Shown here piece after piece: positions 47,739 through 58,096 of a stretch of DNA of 64,000 nt (position 1 is the stretch's first letter; every line of letters begins with the position of its first letter). Below the pieces are notes generated by a model. The model ran no database searches, was not told where the DNA came from, and saw nothing but the letters and a program-made list of their open reading frames with translations. A program made the position numbers and the translations under genes. The DNA is taken from assembly GCA_008017155.1 (NCBI GenBank), contig SSGX01000037.1, positions 1 to 64,000 on the forward strand. The letters run 5' to 3'. The DNA is from Neisseriales bacterium. Lineage in GTDB: Bacteria; Pseudomonadota; Gammaproteobacteria; Burkholderiales; UBA11063.

Positions 47739-49403
47739 ATGAGTAATAAAATGGAATGGTTAAATAAAAAAGTACGTCCTGAGATACTGAAGCTTGCGCC
47801 ATATGTTTCAGCGCGTTCGGAATTAGCTGATGCAACTGGTTTAGTTGCACTTGATGCAAATGAAAATCCGTGGGTACCTTATCCACAAACAGCCGATATG
47901 AGCCTAGTTAATCGCTATCCAGATCCGCAACCAACGGCGTTATTATCGCGATTAGCCAATTTTTACGGAGTTAAAGCCGATCAAATTTTTGTCGGCCGTG
48001 GGATGGACGAGGGGATTGAGTTACTTATTCGGGTATTTTGTACCGCATATAAAGATAATGTTGTTAGCTTTAAACCAAGTTTTACTTATTATAAGGTTGC
48101 CTCTGATATTGCTGGCGTTGAAATTCGTGAACTTAATCTTGGTGGTGCGCCGGATTTTAAACTAGATTTGGATAAACTGCTTGGCTTATGTGACGAGAAT
48201 ACCAAGATTGTTTTTTTGTGTACGCCCAATAATCCAACTGGTAATTCATTGACGCTAGATGAGATTGAGTATGTATTAAAGGCATTGCCTGAAACAGTGA
48301 TTGCAATAGATGAAGCATATCTTGAATTTAGTTCATTACCATCGGCAATTGTATTGATGGACAAATATACTAATCTGGTGGTAATGAAAACCATGTCGAA
48401 AGCTTTTGCTTTTGCGGGTGTGCGTTTGGGTAGTGTGCTTGCGCAAAATCCGATAATTGAATTGATTCGTAAGGTAATGGCGCCATACCCATTAGCTGAG
48501 CCATGTATTAGAGTAGCACTTCAAACTATGTCAGCACATGGCTTACAATTAGCACAAAGCCGGATTGATACTTTAAAAGCCGAGCGTGAACGGGTTTATC
48601 AGGCATTGAAACAGTTGCCAGCAATTACTGTTTATCCTAGTGATGCTAATTTTCTTCTGATTCAGGTTGCTGATGGTGCCAAGACTTATAAAGAGCTTCT
48701 GGGTAAAGGTATTTTGATTCGTAATCGGCATAAAGATATTGCAAATACTTTACGGATCACTATTGGTAGCCCTGCTGAAAATGATTTGTTACTCGCGGCT
48801 TTTGGTATCAAAAATTCTGACAATAAATCAGAGCGGATTGCAACAGTGATCCGTAATACCAATGAAACCAAAATTATGGTGGAAGTTAATCTTGATAAAA
48901 CTAGCCCGATTAAAATTCATACTGGGGTAGGTTTTTTTGATCATATGCTGGAGCAGCTTGCCAAACATGGTGGGTTTAGCCTAAAGCTGGTTGCTGATGG
49001 TGATACACATATTGATTATCATCATACGGTTGAAGATGTTGCGATTGCTCTTGGGCAAGCGTTAAAGCAGGCACTTGGTGATAAAAAAGGTATTAATCGC
49101 TATGGTTTTACCGTACCGATGGATGAAGCAAATGCTTCGGCAAGCATTGATCTTAGTGGGCGTGGAGTTCTTGTTTACGAAGCAGAATATCAAACTCCAT
49201 TGATCGGTGATTTTCCGGTAGAAATGGTTGAGCATTTTTTCTTGAGTTTATCAGATCAGTTGCAAGCCGCTATTCACCTAAAAGTTAGCGGAGAAAATGC
49301 CCATCATATGGTAGAAGGATTATTTAAGGCTTGTGCTAAAGCGTTAAATCAGGCAATTAAACAAACTGGAGATAGTTTACCTTCGACCAAAGGTTTGTTA
49401 TAG
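47739..49403 (+). CDS. hisCB: HisC-HisB fusion: histidinol-phosphate aminotransferase and imidazoleglycerol-phosphate dehydratase
   Basis: The 554-residue protein joins two enzymes. Residues about 1-352 are HisC, a PLP aminotransferase, with LDANENPWV, CTPNNPTGN, IDEAYLEF and the PLP lysine in MSKAFAFAGVRLG (near 221). Residues about 362-554 are imidazoleglycerol-phosphate dehydratase, with GVGFFDHMLEQLAKHGGF, HHTVEDVAIALG, EHFFLSLS and the C-terminal LPSTKGLL. Only about ten residues (SDNKSERI) link them, and the HAD phosphatase domain that begins enteric HisB is absent. HisN upstream likely covers that step. Gene name is descriptive. A strong terminator follows, so hisHAFI must lie elsewhere. 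Confidence 0.95.
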   Translation: MSNKMEWLNKKVRPEILKLAPYVSARSELADATGLVALDANENPWVPYPQTADMSLVNRYPDPQPTALLSRLANFYGVKADQIFVGRGMDEGIELLIRVFCTAYKDNVVSFKPSFTYYKVASDIAGVEIRELNLGGAPDFKLDLDKLLGLCDENTKIVFLCTPNNPTGNSLTLDEIEYVLKALPETVIAIDEAYLEFSSLPSAIVLMDKYTNLVVMKTMSKAFAFAGVRLGSVLAQNPIIELIRKVMAPYPLAEPCIRVALQTMSAHGLQLAQSRIDTLKAERERVYQALKQLPAITVYPSDANFLLIQVADGAKTYKELLGKGILIRNRHKDIANTLRITIGSPAENDLLLAAFGIKNSDNKSERIATVIRNTNETKIMVEVNLDKTSPIKIHTGVGFFDHMLEQLAKHGGFSLKLVADGDTHIDYHHTVEDVAIALGQALKQALGDKKGINRYGFTVPMDEANASASIDLSGRGVLVYEAEYQTPLIGDFPVEMVEHFFLSLSDQLQAAIHLKVSGENAHHMVEGLFKACAKALNQAIKQTGDSLPSTKGLL

Positions 49404-49426
49404 ATACATTATTACTCTTCGAATAT

Positions 49427-49454
49427 AAAAAAGCTGCTATCTAGCAGCTTTTTT
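49427..49454. terminator. Bidirectional Rho-independent terminator after hisCB
   Basis: AAGCTGCT, a 4-base loop and AGCAGCTT (49431-49450) are flanked by A on the left and T on the right. It ends the his operon and, read the other way, the small minus-strand lipoprotein gene. Confidence 0.9.
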
Positions 49455-49656
49455 ATATTGCTGTTTCTTGTACGTTGTCATCGACTATTGCTTCACCAAT
49501 AGTTATTTGCTCAGACTGTGTGCTTTTTATTTGATTATGTTTTATATAGCTTATTTGGTTTAGTCGATTAAGGATGCTGCTATCTGGCTCTGATACCTGA
49601 TTTTTGCAAGCAACTATGCAGGCTATAGTTAAGATTGTAATTACAAGTTTTTTCAT
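49453..49656 (-). CDS. Small putative lipoprotein
   Basis: From ATG 49656, with GGGAAAA upstream, a 67-residue product begins MKKLVITILTIACIVACKNQ. The lipobox IVAC places Cys at about residue 17. The mature part is about 50 polar residues rich in Gln, Ser and Ile, without a known domain. The frame is open to 49743, but the extra residues are very basic and lack a site. It is monocistronic and convergent with hisCB. Possibly an entericidin-like or other small envelope lipoprotein; unassigned. Confidence 0.7.
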   Translation of the reverse strand: MKKLVITILTIACIVACKNQVSEPDSSILNRLNQISYIKHNQIKSTQSEQITIGEAIVDDNVQETAI

Positions 49657-49853
49657 GAACTTTTCCCTTGAATCATATTTTCGATAGCGATATTTTATTC
49701 TTTCTTTTTTAAAATGAAAATAGTGTTTTTGCGCGGGGACCATAAAAAGTTTATTAATTGATAATTTGTTCTATTCATAATACATTAAGTTTAGCCTCAT
49801 AATTCTTTATTCCTTTAGTATCAATAAATTCTGGATTTGAGTAAATATAAAAC

Positions 49854-49882
49854 TTGGTAAGCATCTGATGGGGCAGTATAGT
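49854..49882 (+). promoter_or_regulatory. Sigma70-type promoter upstream of the perM-like gene
   Basis: TTGGTA (49854-49859) and TATAGT (49877-49882) lie 17 bases apart, about 65 bases before the transporter start. An overlapping TATAAT at 49882-49887 is worse spaced. Confidence 0.6.
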
Positions 49883-49948
49883 ATAATATTAACTGATTTT
49901 GTATTTCATTATTAAAATATTCGTTAATAACCAGATTAAGTTAGAGAT

Positions 49949-51016
49949 ATGCAGCAGCAAATTAAATTAAAACCACTTCTTTCTTTACTCTTGGGAACCA
50001 TTCTTTTATTTGCCATGATGGTTATAATTGGTAAGGTGTTAATCCCATTTATAATAGCGTTAATTCTTGCCTACGTTCTTGACCCCGTAGTATCTAAGTT
50101 GGAGAATAAATTTAAGGTGCGACGCAAATTTAGTGCCTTAATATTTGCATTACTAGTCTTATTCTTATTCATCGCAATTCCAGCATATTTGATACCTGTA
50201 TTAGTTTCACAATTTAAAGTGGTGATACACAACGTACCACAAATAATTGCTGTAATTAATACAAATGTGGTGGCTAAGATAAATACTCAATTTGGTACAC
50301 ATATCAGCCTTGATTTGGACGACCTAAAACAGTTGGTAATGGCGAATCAGACCAAAATCACTAATAACCTTGATTTTGTATCGCACTTGGCACATAATGG
50401 AATAATTGTTATTGAGGTTATAGTTTATGTAATTCTGATTCCATTTGCACTTTTTTATTCCATCATTAACTGGAATAATATTGTAAGATTCTTTGATGGC
50501 TTAATACCTAGATCATTTACCGAACCCATGCATCGGCTATTTCATGATGTCGATCGTATGTTATCAGCATATTTACGTGGGCAGATGCTAGTTATGGTAA
50601 TTATGGCTTCATATTATGCGGTTGGGCTAAATATTGTTGGTTTACCATCGGGTACAGCTATTGGGATAATCACCGGGTTATTGGTATTTATTCCGTATCT
50701 TGGAGTTTTATCCGGGCTCTTATTTGCAATTACCATTGGGCTTTCGCAATTCTCTGGTTCTGGTAATTTACTTGCGATTTTTATCGTGTTTGCTATCGGG
50801 CATGTGCTGGAGGGAGGCTTAGTTACTCCATTTATGGTTGGTGGCAGAATCGGATTAAATCCGGTTATGATTATTATGGCGTTAATGGTTTTTGGTAAAG
50901 TATTTGGTATTGTTGGCGTCTTACTTGCATTGCCATTATCAACAATCGCGGTTGTGTTATTACGCCATGCCAAACAGTATTACCAGAACACGCATTATTA
51001 TAAAGAAATTAATTGA
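49949..51016 (+). CDS. AI-2E family transporter (PerM-like)
   Basis: The 355-residue polytopic membrane protein has the family pattern: PFIIALILAYVLDPVVSKLE near the N-terminus, IPFALFYSI and the C-terminal GHVLEGGLVTPFMVGGRIGLNP with VGVLLALPLS. About seven to eight membrane segments. Members include AI-2 exporter TqsA and permease PerM; substrate cannot be told. Its stop overlaps the start of the Hda-like gene (TGATG), a pairing I know from betaproteobacteria. Confidence 0.88.
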   Translation: MQQQIKLKPLLSLLLGTILLFAMMVIIGKVLIPFIIALILAYVLDPVVSKLENKFKVRRKFSALIFALLVLFLFIAIPAYLIPVLVSQFKVVIHNVPQIIAVINTNVVAKINTQFGTHISLDLDDLKQLVMANQTKITNNLDFVSHLAHNGIIVIEVIVYVILIPFALFYSIINWNNIVRFFDGLIPRSFTEPMHRLFHDVDRMLSAYLRGQMLVMVIMASYYAVGLNIVGLPSGTAIGIITGLLVFIPYLGVLSGLLFAITIGLSQFSGSGNLLAIFIVFAIGHVLEGGLVTPFMVGGRIGLNPVMIIMALMVFGKVFGIVGVLLALPLSTIAVVLLRHAKQYYQNTHYYKEIN

Positions 51017-51687
51017 TGGCAGATCAGCAGTTACTTGATTTATTTAGTCAGGAGCCTGATTTTTCAAATTTTATTGCTGCTGGCAATGAGATTATTGTTA
51101 GTGGGTTACAGAATTTTGCTACCCAGTTCACTCATATATATGGTGCACATCTAGCTGGTAAAACCCATTTATTAAAAGCGTGGACGAATTTGGCAGAAGC
51201 GAAGGGTAAGTCTTCAGTTTATATTGATGTAAGTGAATTGGATAATGACTTTCTTGATGCTGTAAAATCAGGGTTATATCGTTTTATTGCTATTGATAAT
51301 ATTGATCTTGCTTCGGAAGAGGGGCAGATTATAATTTTTGATATTTTCAATTATATACGTTTAAATCACGTTGATAGTTATTTATTAACCAGTGCTTGCA
51401 AAAATTTAACCAGTGCCAATCTTAGGGAAGATTTAAAAACCAGAATCTATTCGGGGATGGTCTTTAATCTAAAGAGCCTTAGTGATGAAGAGTTAATGAA
51501 TGCATTATTGGTTTATACCAAAAGAGAAGGGATCAAATTTGGTGAAGGTGAATTAAATTATCTTCTAAAAAACTATACCCGAAATTTGGGTTTATTAATC
51601 GCACTGATAAATAAAGTTAGCCAGATAGCTCTGGTTGAAAAGAAAAATATTACGATTCCACTATTAAAAAGTTGTATGGTCGAGTAA
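51016..51687 (+). CDS. hda: DnaA-related AAA+ protein, Hda-like
   Basis: The 223-residue protein has the DnaA AAA+ core without the DNA-binding domain IV, as in Hda, which together with the sliding clamp stimulates ATP hydrolysis by DnaA. Walker A is GAHLAGKTHLLKAW, Walker B is FIAIDNID (Asn where DnaA has a second acidic residue), and the arginine-finger stretch is LREDLKTRIYSG. The N-terminal QQLLDLF could be the clamp-binding motif, near-consensus QLxLxF. Divergent but in the right context. Start ATG 51016 overlaps the preceding stop. Confidence 0.8.
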   Translation: MADQQLLDLFSQEPDFSNFIAAGNEIIVSGLQNFATQFTHIYGAHLAGKTHLLKAWTNLAEAKGKSSVYIDVSELDNDFLDAVKSGLYRFIAIDNIDLASEEGQIIIFDIFNYIRLNHVDSYLLTSACKNLTSANLREDLKTRIYSGMVFNLKSLSDEELMNALLVYTKREGIKFGEGELNYLLKNYTRNLGLLIALINKVSQIALVEKKNITIPLLKSCMVE

Positions 51688-51723
51688 TCAATTACCAACT
51701 TTCATTTTAAAAGAGAACGCAAA

Positions 51724-52734
51724 ATGAAAAAACTATCTGATTTTAATCGTATTAAATTATTGCCGATGGTTACGCCAATTCAGCCGCTAACTAGATTGAG
51801 TGATTATCTGGGTGGTCCACAGATATATGTAAAACGCGATGATCTAAATTTTATTGGCGAAGGCGGTAATAAATTACGCAAACTCGAGTTTCATATCGGT
51901 GAAGCCAAAGCACGTGGAGCGAATGTAATCATTGCGACTGGAGCGCTACAATCTAATCTAGCCCGGGTAACTGCTGCAGTTGCTTTGAGTCAGGGCTTTG
52001 GATGTGAGCTAATTTTGAAAAGCAAAGTTAGGCGTTATGATGATGATTATCAGTATAATGGTAATGTGCTACTTGATAAAATTTTAGATGTTAGAACTTA
52101 TAACGTTTCATCTGATGCGGATATGTTGAAGACGGTAAGAAGATTAGAAGATAAACTCCGTGATGCTGGCAAAAAGCCATATATTATCCCGTTTGGTGCT
52201 TCAGATGCACTAGGTTCATTGGGTTATGTTAGCTGTGCTAACGAAATTGCTGATCAAATGCGCGAAATGGATTTACGCTTCGATTATGTGGTTTTACCAA
52301 ATGGTAGTTCTGGTACTCATGCTGGGTTATTGGCAGGATTTAAGGCTCTTGATGTTGATATAGACATTAAAGGTTATTCTGTTCTTGATAATGATAGTGT
52401 AACTGCTGATAATACTCTAGAGCTAGCCCGAGATACTTTAAAACTACTTGATAGTAGAGCTAAAATCGGTAGCAGTGATGTGCTAGTCGATGATCGCTGT
52501 CTTGGTGATGGCTATGGTATTCCTACGCGAAGAATGATTGAGACGGTTCGTTTGGTCGCTGAAAAAGAAGGTTTATTTCTTGACCCTGTCTATGGTGGTA
52601 AGGCTTTCGCTGGGTTAATCGGTGGTATAAAAATGGGTAAATATCGTCGAAATCAGAAGATCCTTTATCTTATGACTGGTGGTGTTCCTGGTTTATATGC
52701 TTATCGTAAAGAATTTTATTCTGGTAGCCATTAA
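51724..52734 (+). CDS. dcyD: D-cysteine desulfhydrase / ACC deaminase-family PLP enzyme
   Basis: The 336-residue type II PLP enzyme has YVKRDDLNFIGEGGNKLRKLEF, where the Lys of GNKLRKLEF binds PLP, then ATGALQSNLARVTAAVA and the phosphate-binding LPNGSSGTHAG. The C-terminal LDPVYGGKAFAGLIGGI and LMTGGVPGLYAY are family hallmarks. Members split D-cysteine to pyruvate, H2S and ammonia; ACC deaminases share the fold. The usual QSNHxRxTAA stretch reads QSNLARVTAA here, an uncommon His to Leu change. GAGAACG precedes the ATG. Confidence 0.88.
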   Translation: MKKLSDFNRIKLLPMVTPIQPLTRLSDYLGGPQIYVKRDDLNFIGEGGNKLRKLEFHIGEAKARGANVIIATGALQSNLARVTAAVALSQGFGCELILKSKVRRYDDDYQYNGNVLLDKILDVRTYNVSSDADMLKTVRRLEDKLRDAGKKPYIIPFGASDALGSLGYVSCANEIADQMREMDLRFDYVVLPNGSSGTHAGLLAGFKALDVDIDIKGYSVLDNDSVTADNTLELARDTLKLLDSRAKIGSSDVLVDDRCLGDGYGIPTRRMIETVRLVAEKEGLFLDPVYGGKAFAGLIGGIKMGKYRRNQKILYLMTGGVPGLYAYRKEFYSGSH

Positions 52735-52735
52735 T

Positions 52736-53170
52736 ATGTTTAATCCCAGTGTTCAGGATGTACGCAATTTTTTCTTTGATGTTTATCGCAAAGGAACAAA
52801 TCAGGAAAATTTGACCCCACTTGAAAAGATTGCCTTTAGTGTGGTTTATGAACATCCAGAGTATAATAGTATTCTCTCCGATCGTGAAAAATATCTTGAA
52901 TTTAACTGGTCGCCAGAAGCTGGTGAAACAAATCCATTTCTGCATTTAAGCATGCATGTTTCAATTCATGAACAGCTTTCAATCAATCAGCCATTTGGTG
53001 TTAAAGAGTTATATCATGATCTGTGTGAAAAATATCAGGATAGACATCAAGCAGAGCATGAAGTAATGGATTGTCTGGCTGAAATGATCTGGCAGGCACA
53101 ATATAGCAATCAGCAGCCAAATCCTGAAGTTTATCTGGGATGTTTACGCAAAAAGCTTGGAAAGGAATAA
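52736..53170 (+). CDS. DUF1841 family protein
   Basis: The 144-residue protein from ATG 52736 ([17 protein letters not shown]) has the DUF1841 hallmarks: Sxxx[30 protein letters not shown] and [18 protein letters not shown], then the helical [19 protein letters not shown]. The several conserved His and Glu suggest a metal site, but function is not known. It is typical of beta- and gammaproteobacteria. It starts 1 base after dcyD and ends near folD. Confidence 0.9.
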   Translation: MFNPSVQDVRNFFFDVYRKGTNQENLTPLEKIAFSVVYEHPEYNSILSDREKYLEFNWSPEAGETNPFLHLSMHVSIHEQLSINQPFGVKELYHDLCEKYQDRHQAEHEVMDCLAEMIWQAQYSNQQPNPEVYLGCLRKKLGKE

Positions 53171-53177
53171 AAGCAAT

Positions 53178-54065
53178 ATGGTAGATGCAATGTATCAAAG
53201 TAAGATAATTAGTGGAAAAGAACTTTCTAGCCAAATTCTTGATGCAATTAGTGAAGATGTCGAAGATTTACAGATTAATCAATTACGAACTCCTTGTCTA
53301 GCCGTAGTTTTGGTGGGAAATGATCCAGCTTCACAGGTATATGTTAAAAACAAAAAAAATGCTTGTCAAAAGGTCGGGATAAAATCACTTGAATTTGTTT
53401 TACCCGAATCAACGACTCAAGAAGAATTAAGTACTTTAATAAAAGATCTTAATGCTGATTTTATGGTTGATGGAATACTGGTTCAGTTACCATTGCCAGC
53501 CCATCTGGATAGTAAGTTGGTTATCGATACTATACTACCTAATAAAGATGTTGATGGTTTCCATCGTTACAATATGGGTTCGCTTGCCTTGCGTGATCCA
53601 AATATTTGTCCATGTACACCACATGGAGTGATGTATATGCTGGATAATATAAAAGTAAATTATCATGGCAAGCATGCAGTTATTCTTGGAACTTCTAATA
53701 TTGTTGGGCGTCCGATGGCTCTTGAACTAATGAATCGGGGTACGACTGTTACCATGTGTAATAGTAAAACTCGTAATGTTGAAGAAATTATTGCCTCGGC
53801 AGATATTTTGGTCGCGGCAATTGGTAATCCTAATTTCGTTCAGGCAGAATGGTTAAAGCCAGATGCAATAGTAATTGATGTTGGCATAAATCGTCTTGAT
53901 GACGGCAAATTATGTGGTGATGTTAATTTTAATGACGCTTTACCCAAAGTAAAATATATAACTCCGGTACCCGGTGGCGTTGGTCCGATGACGATTGCGA
54001 TGTTATTAAAAAATACCATGCGCTGTTACAAATTAAATACTAGTAAAGAGAATCTACATGTCTAG
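53178..54065 (+). CDS. folD: Methylenetetrahydrofolate dehydrogenase/cyclohydrolase
   Basis: The bifunctional enzyme converts 5,10-methylene-THF to 10-formyl-THF for purine and formyl-Met synthesis. Motifs: [15 protein letters not shown] with catalytic Lys, [31 protein letters not shown] and [15 protein letters not shown]. About 295 residues from ATG 53178. The frame is open to GTG/ATG-like codons up to 53157, overlapping the DUF1841 end. Its stop overlaps rnr by 8 bases. Confidence 0.96.
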   Translation: MVDAMYQSKIISGKELSSQILDAISEDVEDLQINQLRTPCLAVVLVGNDPASQVYVKNKKNACQKVGIKSLEFVLPESTTQEELSTLIKDLNADFMVDGILVQLPLPAHLDSKLVIDTILPNKDVDGFHRYNMGSLALRDPNICPCTPHGVMYMLDNIKVNYHGKHAVILGTSNIVGRPMALELMNRGTTVTMCNSKTRNVEEIIASADILVAAIGNPNFVQAEWLKPDAIVIDVGINRLDDGKLCGDVNFNDALPKVKYITPVPGGVGPMTIAMLLKNTMRCYKLNTSKENLHV

Positions 54066-56166
54066 ACACACAACAGAAGCACATGATATTGTTGTAGTAT
54101 TACTAAAGCATAAAAGCCTTTCAATTCATGAACTTATGTATCATCTTGCGGTAGATAAGAAAGAAGAGCAGGAGTTTAAAAAACTGCTGAAAAAGATGGT
54201 CACGGCTAAAGAAATAAAAATTAGTACCGATCATTTGGTTACACTTGCCAAGCCAAATCGATTGTGTGTTTATCATGCAAATAAAGATGCTAGAGGTGGG
54301 GTAGCCACTGATCAACATAGTAAACAGGTGTATTTTATTCATCCGGGGCAGGAAAATTTTGCTATTGATGGCGATGAAGTAACTGTTACGCCATGTGGTG
54401 TAGATAAAGAAGGACGTCCATTAGCCGAAGTCAAAGAAATAATCAAGCATAAATTAACCAACTTGGTCGGACGTGTTGAACAATATAAGGATAAGTACTA
54501 CCTTATCAGTGATAATCATAAACTAGGCAATTATCCAGTAGTTATTGAAACAACTAATCAGATCCCTGATCTTGATAGTATCTATAGCGTGGCAATTGTT
54601 AGTTATCCAAATATAAAAGAAGCTTATTTTCGGGTAAATATAACTGCTAATCTTGGACATGCAGGAGATGATGAGGTTTTTGTCAATCGAGTATTGATTG
54701 AGTCTGGTGCTCCGATTGAGTTTAGTGAAGAAGCTTTAAAATATGTAGAGAAAATTCCAGATAGTATTAATGAAAAAGACATTAAAGGACGTGAAGATAT
54801 TCGTCAGTTGCCATTTGTGACAATTGATGGTGAAGATGCACGCGATTTTGATGATGCTGTATTTTGTGAAACGAACCCGGATGGTAGTTATACCTTATCG
54901 GTAGCAATTGCTGATGTTGCGCATTATGTGAAACATAATTCAGCTCTTGATATTGATGCCTACGCCAGAAGTACTTCAATCTATTTTCCACGTCGTGTGG
55001 TGCCAATGCTACCCGAAAAACTCTCCAATGGGCTTTGCTCACTTAATCCAAATGTTGATCGGCTAGTAATGGTTTGTCATATGGATATCAGTGCTGAAGG
55101 TGAAATAACGGATTATGCGGTTGATAATGCAGTAATTCATTCCCATTATCGCCTGACCTATAATATGGTTCAGGAATGGCTCGAAGATCGTGACCGGATT
55201 CCACATGATATTAGAGATAGTTTGATTAGCCTTTATAATGTTTATAAGGCTTTATTACGTGCCAGACAAAAACGTGGCGCAATCGACTTTGATAGTACAG
55301 AGCCATATTTTGAATTTGATAAAGATGGTAATGTAACTGGCTTAAAACCACGTAGCCGTCTTGATTCTCATCGGTTAATTGAAGAATGTATGCTGGCTGC
55401 CAATGTCTCGGTTGCAGCATTTTTAAATAGTCATGAGCATATAACTATTTATCGTAACCACGATAGACCAAGTGAGAAAAAATTTAGTGCCCTAAAATCC
55501 TATCTTGATTCAGTAGCGATTCCTTTTGATGTTACACAGGAAAGTGTTACGCCTAAAGACTATGCAAGACTGGTTGAACGGGTTAAATCATTGCCAAATA
55601 CTGGAATTATTCAACAGACGATTTTACGTTCAATGCAATTAGCTGAATATTCACCAAAAAATATTGGACACTTTGGGCTGGCATATGAACGTTATTTACA
55701 TTTTACTTCGCCAATTCGCCGTTATCCAGATTTACTGGTGCATAGAGCCTGTAAGGCAGTTATCAATAAGAAGACCTATGCTTATCTTGAGTCAGCCGAA
55801 CAGATGGGGCAGGAAACTTCATTTTGTGAGCGTAGAGCAGAGGAAATGGAACGTAAGGTAGATTCATACTATAAATGTAAATATGCCCAAAATCATGTTG
55901 GTGATAGCTTTCCCGGTATTGTTACTAGTGTGGTTAGCTTTGGGTTATTTGTTTCAATTCCGGAATTACTGATTGATGGGCTGGTTCATGTTACTGAACT
56001 TGGTGGTGATTATTTTGTTTTTGATGAAAAGAAACATTGGTTAGTTGGTAAAAATAGCGGTTTTAAATATACTGCAGGTCAGGAGCTGGAAGTGACGATA
56101 GCCAATGTCGATATGGATAAATTATTTATTGATCTAGAATTAACGGATACCCCGGATAAACTGTAA
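54058..56166 (+). CDS. rnr: Ribonuclease R
   Basis: The 702-residue 3'-5' exoribonuclease degrades structured RNA. It has an N-terminal winged-helix-like region (about residues 1-65), cold-shock domains (about 65-225), the RNB catalytic domain with [15 protein letters not shown] (metal Asp cluster, around 257-270) and an S1 domain at the end ([17 protein letters not shown]). It is slightly shorter than E. coli RNase R, mainly in the basic C-terminal tail. Overlaps folD by 8 bases. Confidence 0.97.
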   Translation: MSRHTTEAHDIVVVLLKHKSLSIHELMYHLAVDKKEEQEFKKLLKKMVTAKEIKISTDHLVTLAKPNRLCVYHANKDARGGVATDQHSKQVYFIHPGQENFAIDGDEVTVTPCGVDKEGRPLAEVKEIIKHKLTNLVGRVEQYKDKYYLISDNHKLGNYPVVIETTNQIPDLDSIYSVAIVSYPNIKEAYFRVNITANLGHAGDDEVFVNRVLIESGAPIEFSEEALKYVEKIPDSINEKDIKGREDIRQLPFVTIDGEDARDFDDAVFCETNPDGSYTLSVAIADVAHYVKHNSALDIDAYARSTSIYFPRRVVPMLPEKLSNGLCSLNPNVDRLVMVCHMDISAEGEITDYAVDNAVIHSHYRLTYNMVQEWLEDRDRIPHDIRDSLISLYNVYKALLRARQKRGAIDFDSTEPYFEFDKDGNVTGLKPRSRLDSHRLIEECMLAANVSVAAFLNSHEHITIYRNHDRPSEKKFSALKSYLDSVAIPFDVTQESVTPKDYARLVERVKSLPNTGIIQQTILRSMQLAEYSPKNIGHFGLAYERYLHFTSPIRRYPDLLVHRACKAVINKKTYAYLESAEQMGQETSFCERRAEEMERKVDSYYKCKYAQNHVGDSFPGIVTSVVSFGLFVSIPELLIDGLVHVTELGGDYFVFDEKKHWLVGKNSGFKYTAGQELEVTIANVDMDKLFIDLELTDTPDKL

Positions 56167-56183
56167 CTCTGGAGTTTTGATCT

Positions 56184-57227
56184 ATGGCAACCCGCAAGAA
56201 AAAACAGGTGCAGCAACCATTTTCAATTACTAAACTAATTCTTTTTCTGGTAGTTATAGTAATAATCTATCTTGGTTATCTAGTTTATTATCCAAATAAA
56301 TTACCGGGAAATGCACCATACCAGTTAATTATTGATAAAAATGAATCTATCCGAAGCGTTGCGAAAAAGCTTGATGAAAGCGGAATTGTCAGTTCGCCGC
56401 AGCTAATGGTAGCTCTAACTAGACTAATGGATAAAGACAAGAAAGTTACAGCTGGTCTATATCTTATTAAACAACCGATGTCCCTACTTGAGTTAATTCG
56501 GCGGATTACTAATGGTAAGCCCGATGAAATTAGTATTAAGATTCTTGAAGGCTGGAATTTCCGCCAGATAAGAGCATATCTCAATCAGCAGCCACACCTC
56601 TTACATATGACTGAGAGCATGACTGAAGATCAGATTCGTGATGCGCTAAAAATTCCTTATTCGCGGATGGAGGGTTTACTTTATCCCTCAACTTATTTTA
56701 TCGCTCCAAATCAGCCCGATCTGGAGGTTATGCGCATATCTTACCGCTTGATGCAAAATAAACTTGCTGACTTATGGGTAAATAAAAACAAAAATGCTAC
56801 TAACTATCAAGATCCATATCAATTGCTGGTAATGGCAAGTTTGATCCAAAAAGAAACTTCTGATAAAGACGATATGTACCAGATTTCAACGGTATTTAAT
56901 AATCGCTTACGTACTAATATGCGTTTGCAGGATGATCCAGCCGTGTTTTATGGTTTAAATAATAAAGCGACTATTACCCGCGCTGATTTCAAAATTGATA
57001 CGCCGTATAATACATACTTACATAATGGTTTGCCGCCAACACCAATTTGTACTCCATCACAATCTGCATTAGCTGCTGCGGCTAATCCGGGTGATGATTA
57101 TAAATTATTATATTTTGTCGCAATCGGTAATGGTAAAACCAAATTTTCATATACTTATGATGAGCATTCGCAGGCAGTAAATCAGTACTTGAAAAAGCCA
57201 GAGCCAGTGAAAAGTACTAAGAAATAA
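56184..57227 (+). CDS. mltG: Endolytic murein transglycosylase
   Basis: The 347-residue YceG-like protein is anchored by one N-terminal membrane segment (about residues 15-35), followed by a LysM-like region and the catalytic YceG domain. The catalytic Glu is in MASLIQKETSD and the conserved DDPAVFYGL, NTYLHNGLPPTPI follow. It cuts nascent glycan strands and sets chain length. In many bacteria mltG is followed directly by tmk and holB; here a restriction-modification pair stands between. Confidence 0.96.
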   Translation: MATRKKKQVQQPFSITKLILFLVVIVIIYLGYLVYYPNKLPGNAPYQLIIDKNESIRSVAKKLDESGIVSSPQLMVALTRLMDKDKKVTAGLYLIKQPMSLLELIRRITNGKPDEISIKILEGWNFRQIRAYLNQQPHLLHMTESMTEDQIRDALKIPYSRMEGLLYPSTYFIAPNQPDLEVMRISYRLMQNKLADLWVNKNKNATNYQDPYQLLVMASLIQKETSDKDDMYQISTVFNNRLRTNMRLQDDPAVFYGLNNKATITRADFKIDTPYNTYLHNGLPPTPICTPSQSALAAAANPGDDYKLLYFVAIGNGKTKFSYTYDEHSQAVNQYLKKPEPVKSTKK

Positions 57228-57250
57228 TTAATAATAGGTCTAATGTTAGA

Positions 57251-58096
57251 ATGACAAATTTATTAGTCGCAATAAGAAATATAATTGATAATCCAGTAAA
57301 TGAGCTAATGACATATTATAAGGGGACTAACCGAGCTAATAATATGGGAGATGCTTTAGAGAAGTATATCAAAGATGTTTTATGTGGTCTTAAAAATGAT
57401 GTTAGTGATGCACTAAGAGATAAAATATATACTGAGAATTTTTCTTACTTAGGAAATAGTAATAATCCTCCAGATTTAATAATAAAAAATGGTGATGCTT
57501 TTGAAGTAAAGAAAAATGAAAGTTTAAGCTCTGCTATTGCATTAAATAGTTCATATCCTAAAAGTAAACTATATTCCACAGATTCTAGAATTACAGATGA
57601 TTGCCGACAATGTGAAGATTCAACGTGGGAAAGTAAGGATATTGTTTATGCCATAGGCTACAATCCAAAAGATACAAAAGAATTAAGAGCAATATGTTTT
57701 GTTTATGGTGATTGTTATGCTGCTAAAAAAGAAGTTTACGAAAAAATTTCATTAAAAATTAGTGATGGTATTAGTAGTATAGATGGTATAGAGTTGGTAA
57801 AAACAAATGAATTAGCAAAAGTTAAGAAAATAGATCCATTGGGTATTACTGATTTACGAGTTAGGGGGATGTGGCATATAGAAAGTCCAGTGAAGGTTTT
57901 TGGGGATAAGTTCAAAATAAGTAGAGATAAAAGCTTTTCTTTAAATGCTATAATGAGAACTGAAAAATATAATGACTTTCCTGATTCTGACAAGCAAACT
58001 CTTGAAAAAATGGGTGTTGTTTTTGATGTTTTAATCAAATCACCAGATAATCCAGCAAAACAAATCTCGGCAAAGTTAATTTCTTATGAAAAATAA
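57251..58096 (+). CDS. Type II restriction endonuclease, NgoPII family
   Basis: The 281-residue protein resembles NgoPII-type endonucleases, which cut GGCC. The start (NIIDNPVNELMTYYKGTNRAN), NPPDLIIKNGDAFEVKK, AIALNSSYPKSKLY and DPLGITDLRVRGMWHI are the recognisable blocks. The PD...ExK catalytic motif is in NPPD and EVKK (about residues 75-93). The gene is visibly richer in A and T than neighbours. It overlaps the methyltransferase start by 11 bases. The target GGCC is inferred from family memory and is untested. Confidence 0.85.
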   Translation: MTNLLVAIRNIIDNPVNELMTYYKGTNRANNMGDALEKYIKDVLCGLKNDVSDALRDKIYTENFSYLGNSNNPPDLIIKNGDAFEVKKNESLSSAIALNSSYPKSKLYSTDSRITDDCRQCEDSTWESKDIVYAIGYNPKDTKELRAICFVYGDCYAAKKEVYEKISLKISDGISSIDGIELVKTNELAKVKKIDPLGITDLRVRGMWHIESPVKVFGDKFKISRDKSFSLNAIMRTEKYNDFPDSDKQTLEKMGVVFDVLIKSPDNPAKQISAKLISYEK

